From: Bacteroidales bacterium
GTDB taxonomy: Bacteria > Bacteroidota > Bacteroidia > Bacteroidales > UBA10428
Assembly: GCA_016935595.1 (NCBI GenBank)
Contig: JAFGQQ010000170.1
Location: 1-6,141, forward strand
Direction: 5' to 3'
DNA: 6,141 nt
Made by a program: the position numbers and the translations under genes. The notes under the pieces were generated by a model that ran no database searches, was not told the origin of the DNA, and was given only the letters and a program-made list of their open reading frames with translations. Positions 1 through 6,078 of the stretch are shown one piece after another (positions within the stretch are counted from its first letter, which is position 1; the number at the start of each line of letters is the position of its first letter).

Positions 1-149
1 AAAATATAAATCCATATTAATTTAAATATTAATTGACAAAATAACAAAAAAAAATAATTCATTTAAAATTCATAATTAAATACTTTATTTTAAAATTAGT
101 TTATAATAAATAAACTCTATATCAGTATAATATATCAAATATGTTCTAT
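1..149. other. AT-rich non-coding stretch at the left edge
   Basis: This stretch holds no open reading frame of useful length and no recognisable RNA gene. It is almost entirely A and T, with several short self-complementary runs expected by chance at this composition. It lies downstream of the minus-strand nuclease-fold gene, so it should contain the 3' end of that transcript. The only structure worth naming is a small hairpin at 98-116, listed separately. Confidence 0.6.
98..116 (-). terminator. Possible weak terminator hairpin downstream of the HsdR_N-type gene
   Basis: AGTTTAT (98-104) and ATAAACT (110-116) form a perfect 7-bp stem with a 5-nt loop. It sits about 34 nt past the stop codon of the minus-strand gene ending at 150. 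Read on the minus strand it is followed by an A/T run rather than a clean U tract, and the stem has only two G-C pairs. In DNA this AT-rich such a stem can arise by chance, so the call is tentative. Confidence 0.25.
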
Positions 150-602
150 CTATTTAATTAAATTATATTCTGGAATGCTTTTTTGAAAACAATAACTTTT
201 ATTCTCATAATCCATCTCACAACAATAATGTTTCATTCCGTTTGTTACAATTAAATATTTCACCTTTAACGGTATATTATAATTTGCAATCTGATCAAAA
301 ACATTTTGGGTGATTTGAACATCCGGGGCTTTGCATTCAACAATTAAGCCAGGTTTACCTTGATTATTAAAAACAACAATGTCTCCTCTTCTGTCCAATT
401 TATGAACTTTTAACGGATACTCAATGCCGATTAATGATAACGGGTATTTTTTTTCATTTACCAGATACTGAATGAAATTTTGACGCACCCATTCCTCAGG
501 TGTAAGGGCAACATATTTTTTCCGGTTTTGATCGAAAATATACTTCTTGCCCTCAACTTCTTTTATTTTAAAATGGTATTCGGGTAAATTGAGTTTAATC
601 AT
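150..602 (-). CDS. Type I restriction enzyme HsdR N-terminal domain-like protein (stand-alone PD-(D/E)xK nuclease fold)
   Basis: A 150-residue protein matching the small HsdR_N_2-type family: the nuclease-like N-terminal domain of type I restriction subunits, here without helicase or specificity domains. The PD-(D/E)xK core is visible as D74 in RRGDIVVF, E89 and K91 in IVECKAP, and a downstream Q104-x3-Y108 motif (QIANY) like that of HsdR nucleases. A helical stretch near 35-52 (TPEEWVRQNFIQYLV) precedes the core, as usual. The frame extends to a TTG at 611, but the ATG at 602 is preferred because it gives the family-like beginning MIKLNLPEY; neither start has a Shine-Dalgarno site. From recall, Bacteroidota often carry this gene next to holA, and here the two are divergent across about 87 bp. 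No hsdM, hsdS or full hsdR is in the window, so restriction activity should not be assumed. The true substrate is unknown; DNA cleavage or repair is inferred only from the fold. Confidence 0.85.
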   Translation of the reverse strand: MIKLNLPEYHFKIKEVEGKKYIFDQNRKKYVALTPEEWVRQNFIQYLVNEKKYPLSLIGIEYPLKVHKLDRRGDIVVFNNQGKPGLIVECKAPDVQITQNVFDQIANYNIPLKVKYLIVTNGMKHYCCEMDYENKSYCFQKSIPEYNLIK

Positions 603-689
603 AATTAACAATACTTAATCAAAAATAACATTTCCTTCCTTTTTATTAAATATGATTTTTATAAATTTAAGGCATCAATAATTTTATTA

Positions 690-1691
690 ATGACTTATAA
701 AGAAATTATCACCGAATTAAAAAATAAAATATACCGTCCTGTTTATTTACTAACCGGTGACGAACCTTTCTACATTGATTTAATTTCAAACAATATTTCG
801 GAAAATGTTTTGGATGAAAATGAAAAATCTTTTAATCAAACTGTTTTATACGGAAAAGAAACAGATGTAAATACATTAATAACATTAGCCCGAAGGTATC
901 CGATGATGTCGAATTACCAGGTTGTTATTTTAAAAGAAGCACAGGAATTGAAAGATTTTGATAATTTAATTCATTATGTAGAAAATCCGCTTAAATCGAC
1001 CATACTCGTTATTAATTACAAATACAAAAAATTAGACAAACGAAAAAAAGTATGTAAAGTAATTGACGAAAAAGGAATATTATTCGAATCGAATAAATTA
1101 TACGACGATAAAATTCCGGGCTGGATTAGCAGTTATGTAAAAGCCAAAGGATATTCAATTGACGTAAATTCCACTATGCTTTTATTCGAATACCTGGGAA
1201 ATGATTTAAGCAAAATTGTAAATGAGATTGATAAACTTTTAATAGTTATCCCTGAAGATACAAAAAAAATTAATGCACCTACAATTGAGAAATATATTGG
1301 AATAAGTAAAGATTATAATAATTTTGAGCTTCAAAATGCCTTAATACAAAAAAATAAATTAAAAGCTTATAAAATAGTAAAATACTTTTCTCAGAATCAG
1401 AAAAACAATCCTGTCAACTTAACAATAATTGTACTATATAACTTTTTCAGTAAAGTTATTGTTTATTATTTTATTAAGGATAAGTCTCCTAAAAATGTAG
1501 CCTCTATTTTAAAAATAAATCCCTATTTTGTAAAAGACTATGAAATGGCTTCAAAAAAATATTCTCCGAAAAAGCTTATTGAAATTATTTCGGCTTTACG
1601 GGAGTATGATTTACGATCGAAGGGAGTAAACAATGTATCTACTCCTCCGGGAGATTTGTTGAAAGAATTGGTTACAATAATTTTGAATTAA
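690..1691 (+). CDS. holA: DNA polymerase III subunit delta (HolA)
   Basis: A 333-residue protein, the usual length for the delta subunit of the clamp-loader complex, which opens the beta sliding clamp and loads it on primed DNA at the replication fork. The N-terminal nucleotide-binding-like domain begins with the family signature YLLTGDEPFYIDLI (about 19-32), followed by the RRYPMMSNYQVVILKEAQEL block (about 68-87), characteristic of HolA. A central helical segment (about 160-190, EYLGNDLSKIVNEIDKL) matches the domain II/III junction, and the C-terminal helical collar domain covers roughly 210-333. As is normal for delta, no complete Walker ATPase motif is seen. The ATG at 690 has no Shine-Dalgarno site, typical of Bacteroidota. 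It is transcribed away from the HsdR_N-type gene and separated from the rhomboid gene by 208 bp, so it may be a single-gene unit. Recognition is by motif and overall pattern. Confidence 0.93.
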   Translation: MTYKEIITELKNKIYRPVYLLTGDEPFYIDLISNNISENVLDENEKSFNQTVLYGKETDVNTLITLARRYPMMSNYQVVILKEAQELKDFDNLIHYVENPLKSTILVINYKYKKLDKRKKVCKVIDEKGILFESNKLYDDKIPGWISSYVKAKGYSIDVNSTMLLFEYLGNDLSKIVNEIDKLLIVIPEDTKKINAPTIEKYIGISKDYNNFELQNALIQKNKLKAYKIVKYFSQNQKNNPVNLTIIVLYNFFSKVIVYYFIKDKSPKNVASILKINPYFVKDYEMASKKYSPKKLIEIISALREYDLRSKGVNNVSTPPGDLLKELVTIILN

Positions 1692-1701
1692 GATGATAGT
1701 G

Positions 1702-1746
1702 TTAATAAAAATTATGGCTAAGGCTAAGAGGCTTTTAATTTATTAA
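1702..1746. repeat. AT-rich inverted repeat downstream of holA (possible terminator)
   Basis: TTAATAAAAATTA (1702-1714) can pair with TAATTTATTAA (1736-1746), giving 11 pairs with a 2-nt bulge. The 21-nt loop carries two tandem GGCTAA units (1716-1727). It begins 10 nt after the holA stop codon, so it could form a 3'-end hairpin, but the stem is entirely A-T and no clear U tract follows. It could equally be chance pairing in AT-rich DNA. Confidence 0.25.
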
Positions 1747-1768
1747 ATAGAGATATTTTGATACTCTT

Positions 1769-1860
1769 TTTTGGTGATATCTTGGCGATTTGGTGTTTTT
1801 GTGGCTATTATTTTTTATATTTTTATGCCACCAAGACACTAAAACACCAAGAAACACAAA
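1769..1860. repeat. Imperfect inverted repeat made of about 8-bp CACCAAGA-like units
   Basis: The right arm is four consecutive octamers: CACCAAGA (1829-1836), CACTAAAA (1837-1844), CACCAAGA (1845-1852) and AACACAAA (1853-1860). The left arm carries the complementary pattern: TTTTGGTG (1769-1776), an ATA spacer, TCTTGGCG (1780-1787), ATTTGGTG (1788-1795) and TTTTTGTG (1796-1803). Both arms end in GC/GC next to a 21-nt A/T loop (1806-1826). Over the inner 26 positions (1780-1805 against 1827-1852) I count 21 matches. It is clearly richer in G and C than the flanks. From recall, similar GTGTCTTTGTGGC-type intergenic repeats are scattered through Bacteroidota and other environmental genomes. It could be a dispersed REP- or MITE-like element, a transcript hairpin separating holA from the rhomboid gene, or both. 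No transposase is nearby. Confidence 0.6.
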
Positions 1861-1883
1861 AATTAAAACAGCTTCTAAGGAAA

Positions 1884-1890
1884 AGGAGGA
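1884..1890 (+). promoter_or_regulatory. Strong Shine-Dalgarno site for the rhomboid gene
   Basis: AGGAGGA sits with its last G 10 nt before the ATG at 1900. This is a near-perfect Shine-Dalgarno sequence, and the only one before any gene in this window. It fixes the start at 1900, since the same frame upstream hits a TAA stop at 1876-1878. Confidence 0.65.
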
Positions 1891-1899
1891 ATAATAAAA

Positions 1900-2499
1900 A
1901 TGATTACAATTATAATTATAATTATTACAAGCTTAATATCAATTGCTGCATTTAACAATTCTGCTTTGTTTTCAAAATTACAATTTAATGCCTACCAGGT
2001 TTATTACCGTAAAGAATGGCACCGATTAATTACACATGGATTTATACATGCCAACTGGAATCATTTAATTTTTAACATGATTAGTTTCTTCTTTTTCGGC
2101 AGATACATCGAAAATTATTTCAATTCGAAATTTATTTATATTCTTTTCTATTTATCAGCAATTATAATAGCCTCGACAACTACTTTATTTAAACATAAAG
2201 ATAATCACTGGTATAATTCGGTTGGAGCTTCAGGGGGCGTGTCTGCCATTATTTTCGCAAATATATTATTTAATCCTTTTAGCGGAATATATATAATACC
2301 TATTCCTTTTCCAATCCCCGCAGTTATTTATGGAATAATCTTCATTATTTATTCGCAGTTCATGAGTAAAAGATATGCCGATAATATAAATCACGACGCC
2401 CATTTACTTGGAGCTGTTTACGGATTATTATTTCCGATATTACTCGATCCGGGCATTGCAAAATCATTTCTTGACAAAATAATGAATTTCATAAGTTAA
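1900..2499 (+). CDS. Rhomboid family intramembrane serine protease
   Basis: A 199-residue polytopic membrane protein of the rhomboid family, which cleaves transmembrane substrates within the inner membrane. The core signature is complete: H46-x3-H50-x4-H55-x3-N59 (in HGFIHANWNHLIFN), matching the oxyanion-side histidines and asparagine of GlpG-type rhomboids; the nucleophile S111 in GASGG (109-113); and the catalytic partner H168 in DAHLLGAVYG (166-175). About six membrane segments are visible: 2-18, 53-68, 78-96, 110-124, 138-155 and 167-182. The protein is compact, with no extra cytosolic domain. The N-terminus is an isoleucine run (residues 4-9) encoded by a triple AATTAT hexamer. The start is set by the AGGAGGA site and an in-frame upstream stop. 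The next gene begins 9 bp after its stop, so it probably heads a short operon. The substrate cannot be predicted from sequence. Confidence 0.93.
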   Translation: MITIIIIIITSLISIAAFNNSALFSKLQFNAYQVYYRKEWHRLITHGFIHANWNHLIFNMISFFFFGRYIENYFNSKFIYILFYLSAIIIASTTTLFKHKDNHWYNSVGASGGVSAIIFANILFNPFSGIYIIPIPFPIPAVIYGIIFIIYSQFMSKRYADNINHDAHLLGAVYGLLFPILLDPGIAKSFLDKIMNFIS

Positions 2500-2508
2500 T
2501 TCAATATA

Positions 2509-3021
2509 ATGAATAAAGCTATTTTTTTAGACCGGGATGGCGTGATAAATATCGAAAGAGGTGCTTATACTTATAAAATTAATGATTTTAATTTTGTGCC
2601 CGGAATATTCGAAAGTTTAAGAACCTTTCAAAAAGCAGGCTTTTTATTAATAATTGTTACAAACCAGGGAGGAATTGCCAAACAATTATTTACAATTAAT
2701 GATTTGGGGAAATTACATAATTTCATGTTAAAAAAATTAAAAAATGAAAAAGTCCAAATTACCGAAGTTTATTATTGTCCGCATTATACCGAACTTGGAA
2801 AATGCATTTGCCGAAAACCAGATTCGTTATTAATCGAAAAAGCTATGGCAAGGTTTAATATTGATCCGAAAGCCTCTTATTTTATTGGTGACAACGATAA
2901 AGATATTGGTGCTGGTGAAAAAGCTGGCTTAAACACAATAAAAATTAATCAAAATCAAAATATTTTAGAAATTACCAAGCAAATAATAAATAGTAAATTA
3001 ATTAATAATAAATATGAGTAG
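2509..3021 (+). CDS. gmhB: HAD-family phosphatase, GmhB-like (D-glycero-D-manno-heptose 1,7-bisphosphate 7-phosphatase)
   Basis: A 170-residue cytosolic HAD-IIIA phosphatase. HAD motif I is FLDRDGVIN with nucleophile D8 and acid/base D10; motif II is T51 in VTNQGGIA; motif III is K103 in CRKP; motif IV is GDNDKDIGAG with D128 and D132. The zinc-binding knuckle of GmhB and related HisB-N phosphatases is intact: C90-P-H92 and C99-I-C101. GmhB removes the C7 phosphate of heptose 1,7-bisphosphate on the route to ADP- or GDP-heptose for lipopolysaccharide or glycoproteins. The match in fold, zinc site and length is good, but close relatives act on histidinol phosphate or other sugar phosphates, and no other heptose gene is in the window, so the substrate is inferred. 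The last 24 residues are rich in Asn, Lys and Ile and look like a variable tail. It follows the rhomboid gene by 9 bp and overlaps the aminotransferase by 8 bp (3014-3021), suggesting a shared transcript. Confidence 0.85.
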   Translation: MNKAIFLDRDGVINIERGAYTYKINDFNFVPGIFESLRTFQKAGFLLIIVTNQGGIAKQLFTINDLGKLHNFMLKKLKNEKVQITEVYYCPHYTELGKCICRKPDSLLIEKAMARFNIDPKASYFIGDNDKDIGAGEKAGLNTIKINQNQNILEITKQIINSKLINNKYE

Positions 3022-3868
3022 AATAAGTTTTATTTGTTATAATGGTGAATATCTAAAAAATGATAAGCCTGTTTTAAATTACAATAACAGGGCTTTTGGT
3101 TATGGGGACGGTTTGTTTGAAACCATGCATGCTTTTGGAACAAATGTTCAGTTTATTATTAATCACTATGAACGTTTGTTAAACGGTATGAGAATATTAA
3201 AACTTCAAAAACCTGTATTTTTCACAATCGAATATCTACGAGAAAAAATTACCCGTTTATTAAATGCAAATAAAATATTTCAGGGAGCCAGAATAAGGTT
3301 AACGGTTTTCAGGGAAGCAGAAGGATATTATACACCAACAGCCAACTCTATCAGTTATTTAATTGAAACAACACCTCTTGATAAAGGAAATTATGAATTA
3401 AATAAGAAAGGATTAATAATTGATACATATAATCAGATAAAAAAACCTATTAACTCATTATCGAATTATAAAACATTAAATTCTTTAATTTTTGTGTTAA
3501 GCGGAATATATAAATTAGAAAATAAATTAGATGATTGTATTATATTAAATGAAAGAAATAATGTTTGTGAGAGTATTAGTTCAAATATTTTTATTATTAA
3601 AAGGGGGAAAATTTATACCCCCTCTTTAGTTGAAGGTTGTGTTGCAGGTATTATGCGGAAAAACATTATTCTGGCAGCGCAAAAATCAGGTCTTGAAGTT
3701 TTTGATAACGGATCGTTAAAACCTGATGATTTATTATTGGCAGACGAAATATTTCTAACAAATGCTATTTCCGGAATAAGATGGGTGGTTGCATTTAAAA
3801 ACAAACGCTATTTTAATAAAGAAGCCGGGAAATTATTAAAAAAAATTAATGAGATGGCTTTTGATTAA
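3014..3868 (+). CDS. Class IV aminotransferase family protein (PLP-dependent; possible 4-amino-4-deoxychorismate lyase)
   Basis: A 284-residue PLP fold-type IV enzyme, the family holding branched-chain aminotransferase (IlvE), D-amino-acid transaminase and aminodeoxychorismate lyase (PabC). Visible landmarks are the N-terminal RAFGYGDGLFETM block (26-38), phosphate-contact R54 in HYERLL, the Schiff-base lysine K153 in SNYKTLNSL, pyridine-nitrogen partner E186 in ESISSNIF, and the phosphate loop GCVAGIMR (208-215). The last of these and the ADEIFLTNAISGIRWV segment look more like PabC than IlvE, so release of PABA from aminodeoxychorismate for folate synthesis is a reasonable guess but not certain. 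The ATG lies inside the end of the phosphatase gene (8-bp overlap), and no Shine-Dalgarno site is present, which fits translational coupling. Its 3' end overlaps yqgE on the opposite strand by 4 bp. From recall, the pairing with yqgE is common in Bacteroidota. Confidence 0.88.
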   Translation: MSRISFICYNGEYLKNDKPVLNYNNRAFGYGDGLFETMHAFGTNVQFIINHYERLLNGMRILKLQKPVFFTIEYLREKITRLLNANKIFQGARIRLTVFREAEGYYTPTANSISYLIETTPLDKGNYELNKKGLIIDTYNQIKKPINSLSNYKTLNSLIFVLSGIYKLENKLDDCIILNERNNVCESISSNIFIIKRGKIYTPSLVEGCVAGIMRKNIILAAQKSGLEVFDNGSLKPDDLLLADEIFLTNAISGIRWVVAFKNKRYFNKEAGKLLKKINEMAFD

Positions 3869-4452
3869 TTGAGGACAGGATTCTCAGGATAATTTGCCCA
3901 GATTTTATATTTTTTACCCAACCGGGCTAGTGAATCTTTCCAGAAATTTCTATCAGTTTTCCGAATAATATCCCACGATTGAATATCAGCAACTATCCAT
4001 GAATTTTCAGACAATTCTTTTTCAAGTTGGCCTGCACCCCAACCGGAATATCCAATAAAGAAACGTACCTGGGAATTATCGATTAATCCGGTCCTGATTA
4101 ATTTCTTTAATGTACTGAATTCTCCTCCCCAAAAAATGTTATTGATTACTTTAACACTATTGGGCACTAAATCGCCTAAAGTATGGCAAAAATGGATTGT
4201 ATCGGTAGCTACCGGCCCGCCAACAGATAAATCAGCTTCAATTTCAGGAAAATCATCCAGTACATCATTAACCTTTAACTTGGCTGGTTTATTTAACATA
4301 AATCCTACTGAGCCTTCATTAGTATGCTCGGTTAATAATATAACCGATCTCCTGAAATAGGCATCCTGCAAAAAAGGTTCTGATATTAAAATTCTTCCCT
4401 TTCTTGGTTTAATATTCTTTTCTATCCTAAAAAAATCAAAATCCAAATCCAT
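3865..4452 (-). CDS. YqgE/AlgH family protein
   Basis: A 195-residue protein of the YqgE/AlgH (DUF179) family, a conserved, probably cytosolic family without established biochemical function. Family hallmarks are the N-terminal GRILISEPFLQDAYFRRSVILLTEH (19-43), the following GSVGFMLNKP (47-56), a central GGPV motif, and the C-terminal FFIGYSGWGAGQLEKEL block followed by SWIVAD. The frame can be extended to a TTG at 4479, but the ATG at 4452 gives the usual Bacteroidota beginning MDLDFDFFRIEKN, so it is preferred; no Shine-Dalgarno site is seen. It converges on the aminotransferase gene, the two stop codons overlapping in TTAA at 3865-3868. This leaves no room for an intergenic terminator, so the transcripts must overlap at their 3' ends. 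It is divergent from nhaC. The old AlgH name (alginate regulation in Pseudomonas) should not be taken as function here. Confidence 0.92.
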   Translation of the reverse strand: MDLDFDFFRIEKNIKPRKGRILISEPFLQDAYFRRSVILLTEHTNEGSVGFMLNKPAKLKVNDVLDDFPEIEADLSVGGPVATDTIHFCHTLGDLVPNSVKVINNIFWGGEFSTLKKLIRTGLIDNSQVRFFIGYSGWGAGQLEKELSENSWIVADIQSWDIIRKTDRNFWKDSLARLGKKYKIWANYPENPVLN

Positions 4453-4586
4453 TTCTGCAGTTCTTAAAATCCATTTCAAAATAATAAAATTTTATTCGAA
4501 ATACTAAAATAATTAGTTAAAAAATTTTAATTATCACTAAAAATCATTTCATTTATAATACAATAAATTACAGAAAAAGTTTTTTA
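4453..4586. other. Divergent intergenic region between yqgE and nhaC
   Basis: These 134 bp must carry the promoters of both the minus-strand yqgE and the plus-strand nhaC. I see no full match to the Bacteroidota -7 element (TAnnTTTG) on either strand and no operator-like repeat beyond a 14-bp A/T palindrome (4483-4496) that may be chance. The promoter positions remain unassigned. Confidence 0.4.
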
Positions 4587-6017
4587 ATGGCCAAACAACC
4601 TTCATTGTTCCTTGCTTTTGTTCCGATTATTGTATTAATTACCTTTCTTACTTTAAACGTTTACATATTTAAAGATGATACCCTCTCAGGCTCGAATCAA
4701 ATTGCTTTACTTTTAGCAGCAGCAGTTGCAGGAATAATTGCTGTAAAATTCGGAAAAAAATGGGAATTTATAAAAGACAGGATTATTAATAGCATTAGCT
4801 CGGCTATGCCAGCTATGTTAATATTGCTATTAATTGGCTCATTAGCCGGAACATGGTTATTAAGCGGAGTTGTTCCCGCATTAATTTTTTATGGATTAAA
4901 AATATTAAATCCAAAAATTTTCTTATTTGCTGCAGTTCTAATAAGTATGCTTGTATCTTTAGCCACTGGCAGTTCATGGTCAACCATAGCTACAATCGGT
5001 GTAGCTTTATTGGGAATTGGCGACGCTTTGGGAATTAACAAATCGATTGTTGCCGGAGCAATTATCTCCGGCGCTTATTTTGGTGATAAAATGTCACCCT
5101 TATCCGATACAACTAACCTGGCACCAGCAGTTTCAGGAACCGATTTATTCACTCATATCCGATATATGCTTTATACAACAGTACCTTCAATTGCTATTAC
5201 TTTGTTAATTTTTCTTTTTTTAGGTTTTAGTAAAAATGTTGCCTCACATAATATCAATGTTGAAGAAGTGTTATTAGCTATTGAAAATGCTTTTAATATC
5301 AACCTTGCGTTATTCCTTGTACCAATAATTTTAATTATAATTATTATTAAGAAAGTCCCTCCCATTCCGTCATTATTTATAGGGACTTTATTAGGCGGTA
5401 TATTTGCAATTATCTTTCAACCAGAAATAATACAACAGATAGCCTCTGTAAAAGCAAGCTATGCCAAAGCTTCATATATTGCTGTTATGAGATCGATATT
5501 TGGTGAAATTAATATCATTACTGATAATGCAAAGGTGACCGATCTATTCAGAACCACTGGAATGGGAGGCATGCTTAATACAATCTGGTTAATTCTATCG
5601 GCAATGGTATTTGGTGGAGTAATGGAATCGGGTGGATTATTATTAAGAATTACAAATGCTATAATAAAACTCGCCAATTCAACAGGATCACTTATAGCTT
5701 CTACTGTGGGTACATGTATATTTTTCAATATTACTGCTTCCGATCAGTATATATCAATTGTTGTTCCGGGGAAAATGTATGCCGAAACCTTTAAAAAAAG
5801 AAACTTAAAACCCGAGGTATTAAGTCGGACACTGGAAGATTCAGGAACAGTGACTTCTGTTTTAATCCCCTGGAATACAGGCGGTGCAACACAAGCACGC
5901 GTACTTGGTGTTCCAACCTTATCTTATTTGCCTTATTGCTTTTTTAACCTGATAAGTCCGGTTATGTCAATTATTTTTGCATACTTAAATATAAAAATCA
6001 GAAAAATAAAAGAATAA
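4587..6017 (+). CDS. nhaC: Na+/H+ antiporter NhaC family
   Basis: A 476-residue inner-membrane protein of the NhaC family, which exchanges cytoplasmic Na+ for external H+ in pH and sodium homeostasis. Length and motifs fit the family. ATGSSWSTIATIGVALLGIGDALG (126-149) is followed by the signature GDKMSPLSDTTNLAP (166-180), then the GMGGMLNTIWLILSAMVFGGVMESGG block (325-350), the polar SDQYISIVVPGKMY segment (385-398) and the C-terminal DSGTVTSVLIPWNTGGATQ region containing PWNTGG (428-433). Roughly 11-12 hydrophobic segments alternate with short loops; the longest loop (about 279-325) lies before the GMGGM helix. The acidic and polar residues D167, D174, N177 and D386 are candidates for ion coupling, inferred from their position in conserved motifs. 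The ATG at 4587 has no Shine-Dalgarno site, and the gene ends in tandem TAA stops. It appears to be a single-gene unit. Related NhaC-type proteins can be malate/lactate antiporters, so the exact ion pair is not proven. Confidence 0.93.
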   Translation: MAKQPSLFLAFVPIIVLITFLTLNVYIFKDDTLSGSNQIALLLAAAVAGIIAVKFGKKWEFIKDRIINSISSAMPAMLILLLIGSLAGTWLLSGVVPALIFYGLKILNPKIFLFAAVLISMLVSLATGSSWSTIATIGVALLGIGDALGINKSIVAGAIISGAYFGDKMSPLSDTTNLAPAVSGTDLFTHIRYMLYTTVPSIAITLLIFLFLGFSKNVASHNINVEEVLLAIENAFNINLALFLVPIILIIIIIKKVPPIPSLFIGTLLGGIFAIIFQPEIIQQIASVKASYAKASYIAVMRSIFGEINIITDNAKVTDLFRTTGMGGMLNTIWLILSAMVFGGVMESGGLLLRITNAIIKLANSTGSLIASTVGTCIFFNITASDQYISIVVPGKMYAETFKKRNLKPEVLSRTLEDSGTVTSVLIPWNTGGATQARVLGVPTLSYLPYCFFNLISPVMSIIFAYLNIKIRKIKE

Positions 6018-6078
6018 TAATCTTATGTATTTTAACAAAATTTATTATTTATAGCACAATTAATTGATTGCTGATATT

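Noticed and set aside
603..611. TTG start extending the HsdR_N-type protein by three residues
   Set aside because: The ATG at 602 gives the family-like N-terminus, and the TTG adds only MLI with no ribosome binding site.
620..627. Minus-strand TATTTTTG matching the Bacteroidota -7 consensus TAnnTTTG, upstream of the HsdR_N-type gene
   Set aside because: The position is plausible (about 18 nt before the ATG), but no TTG-type -33 element lies at the right distance and such matches are common in AT-rich DNA.
150..1691. Defence island or restriction-modification system around the HsdR_N-type protein
   Set aside because: No methylase, specificity subunit, helicase or other defence gene is present; the neighbour is a replication housekeeping gene.
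1758..1955. Plus-strand open frame of 65 codons over the holA-rhomboid gap
   Set aside because: Its sequence (including HQETQK) is simply the translation of the octamer inverted repeat and then of the rhomboid start in another frame. It has no family match and no ribosome binding site.
3613..3804. Minus-strand open frame inside the aminotransferase gene
   Set aside because: Shadow of a well-supported gene; no motif or ribosome binding site of its own.
4136..4360. Plus-strand open frame inside yqgE
   Set aside because: Shadow of the conserved yqgE frame.
4453..4479. TTG start extending YqgE by nine residues
   Set aside because: The ATG at 4452 matches the known Bacteroidota YqgE beginning; the extension has no support.
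5450..5480. KASY/KASY amino-acid duplication in NhaC (residues 289-297)
   Set aside because: The two copies use different codons, so there is no DNA-level repeat; probably a coincidental loop sequence.
4853..5728. Several short open frames on both strands inside nhaC
   Set aside because: All overlap the intact NhaC frame, have no family features, and reflect low stop-codon density in other frames.
6057..6066. CAATTAATTG perfect palindrome downstream of nhaC as a terminator or operator
   Set aside because: Too short, no loop or U tract, and expected by chance in DNA this AT-rich.
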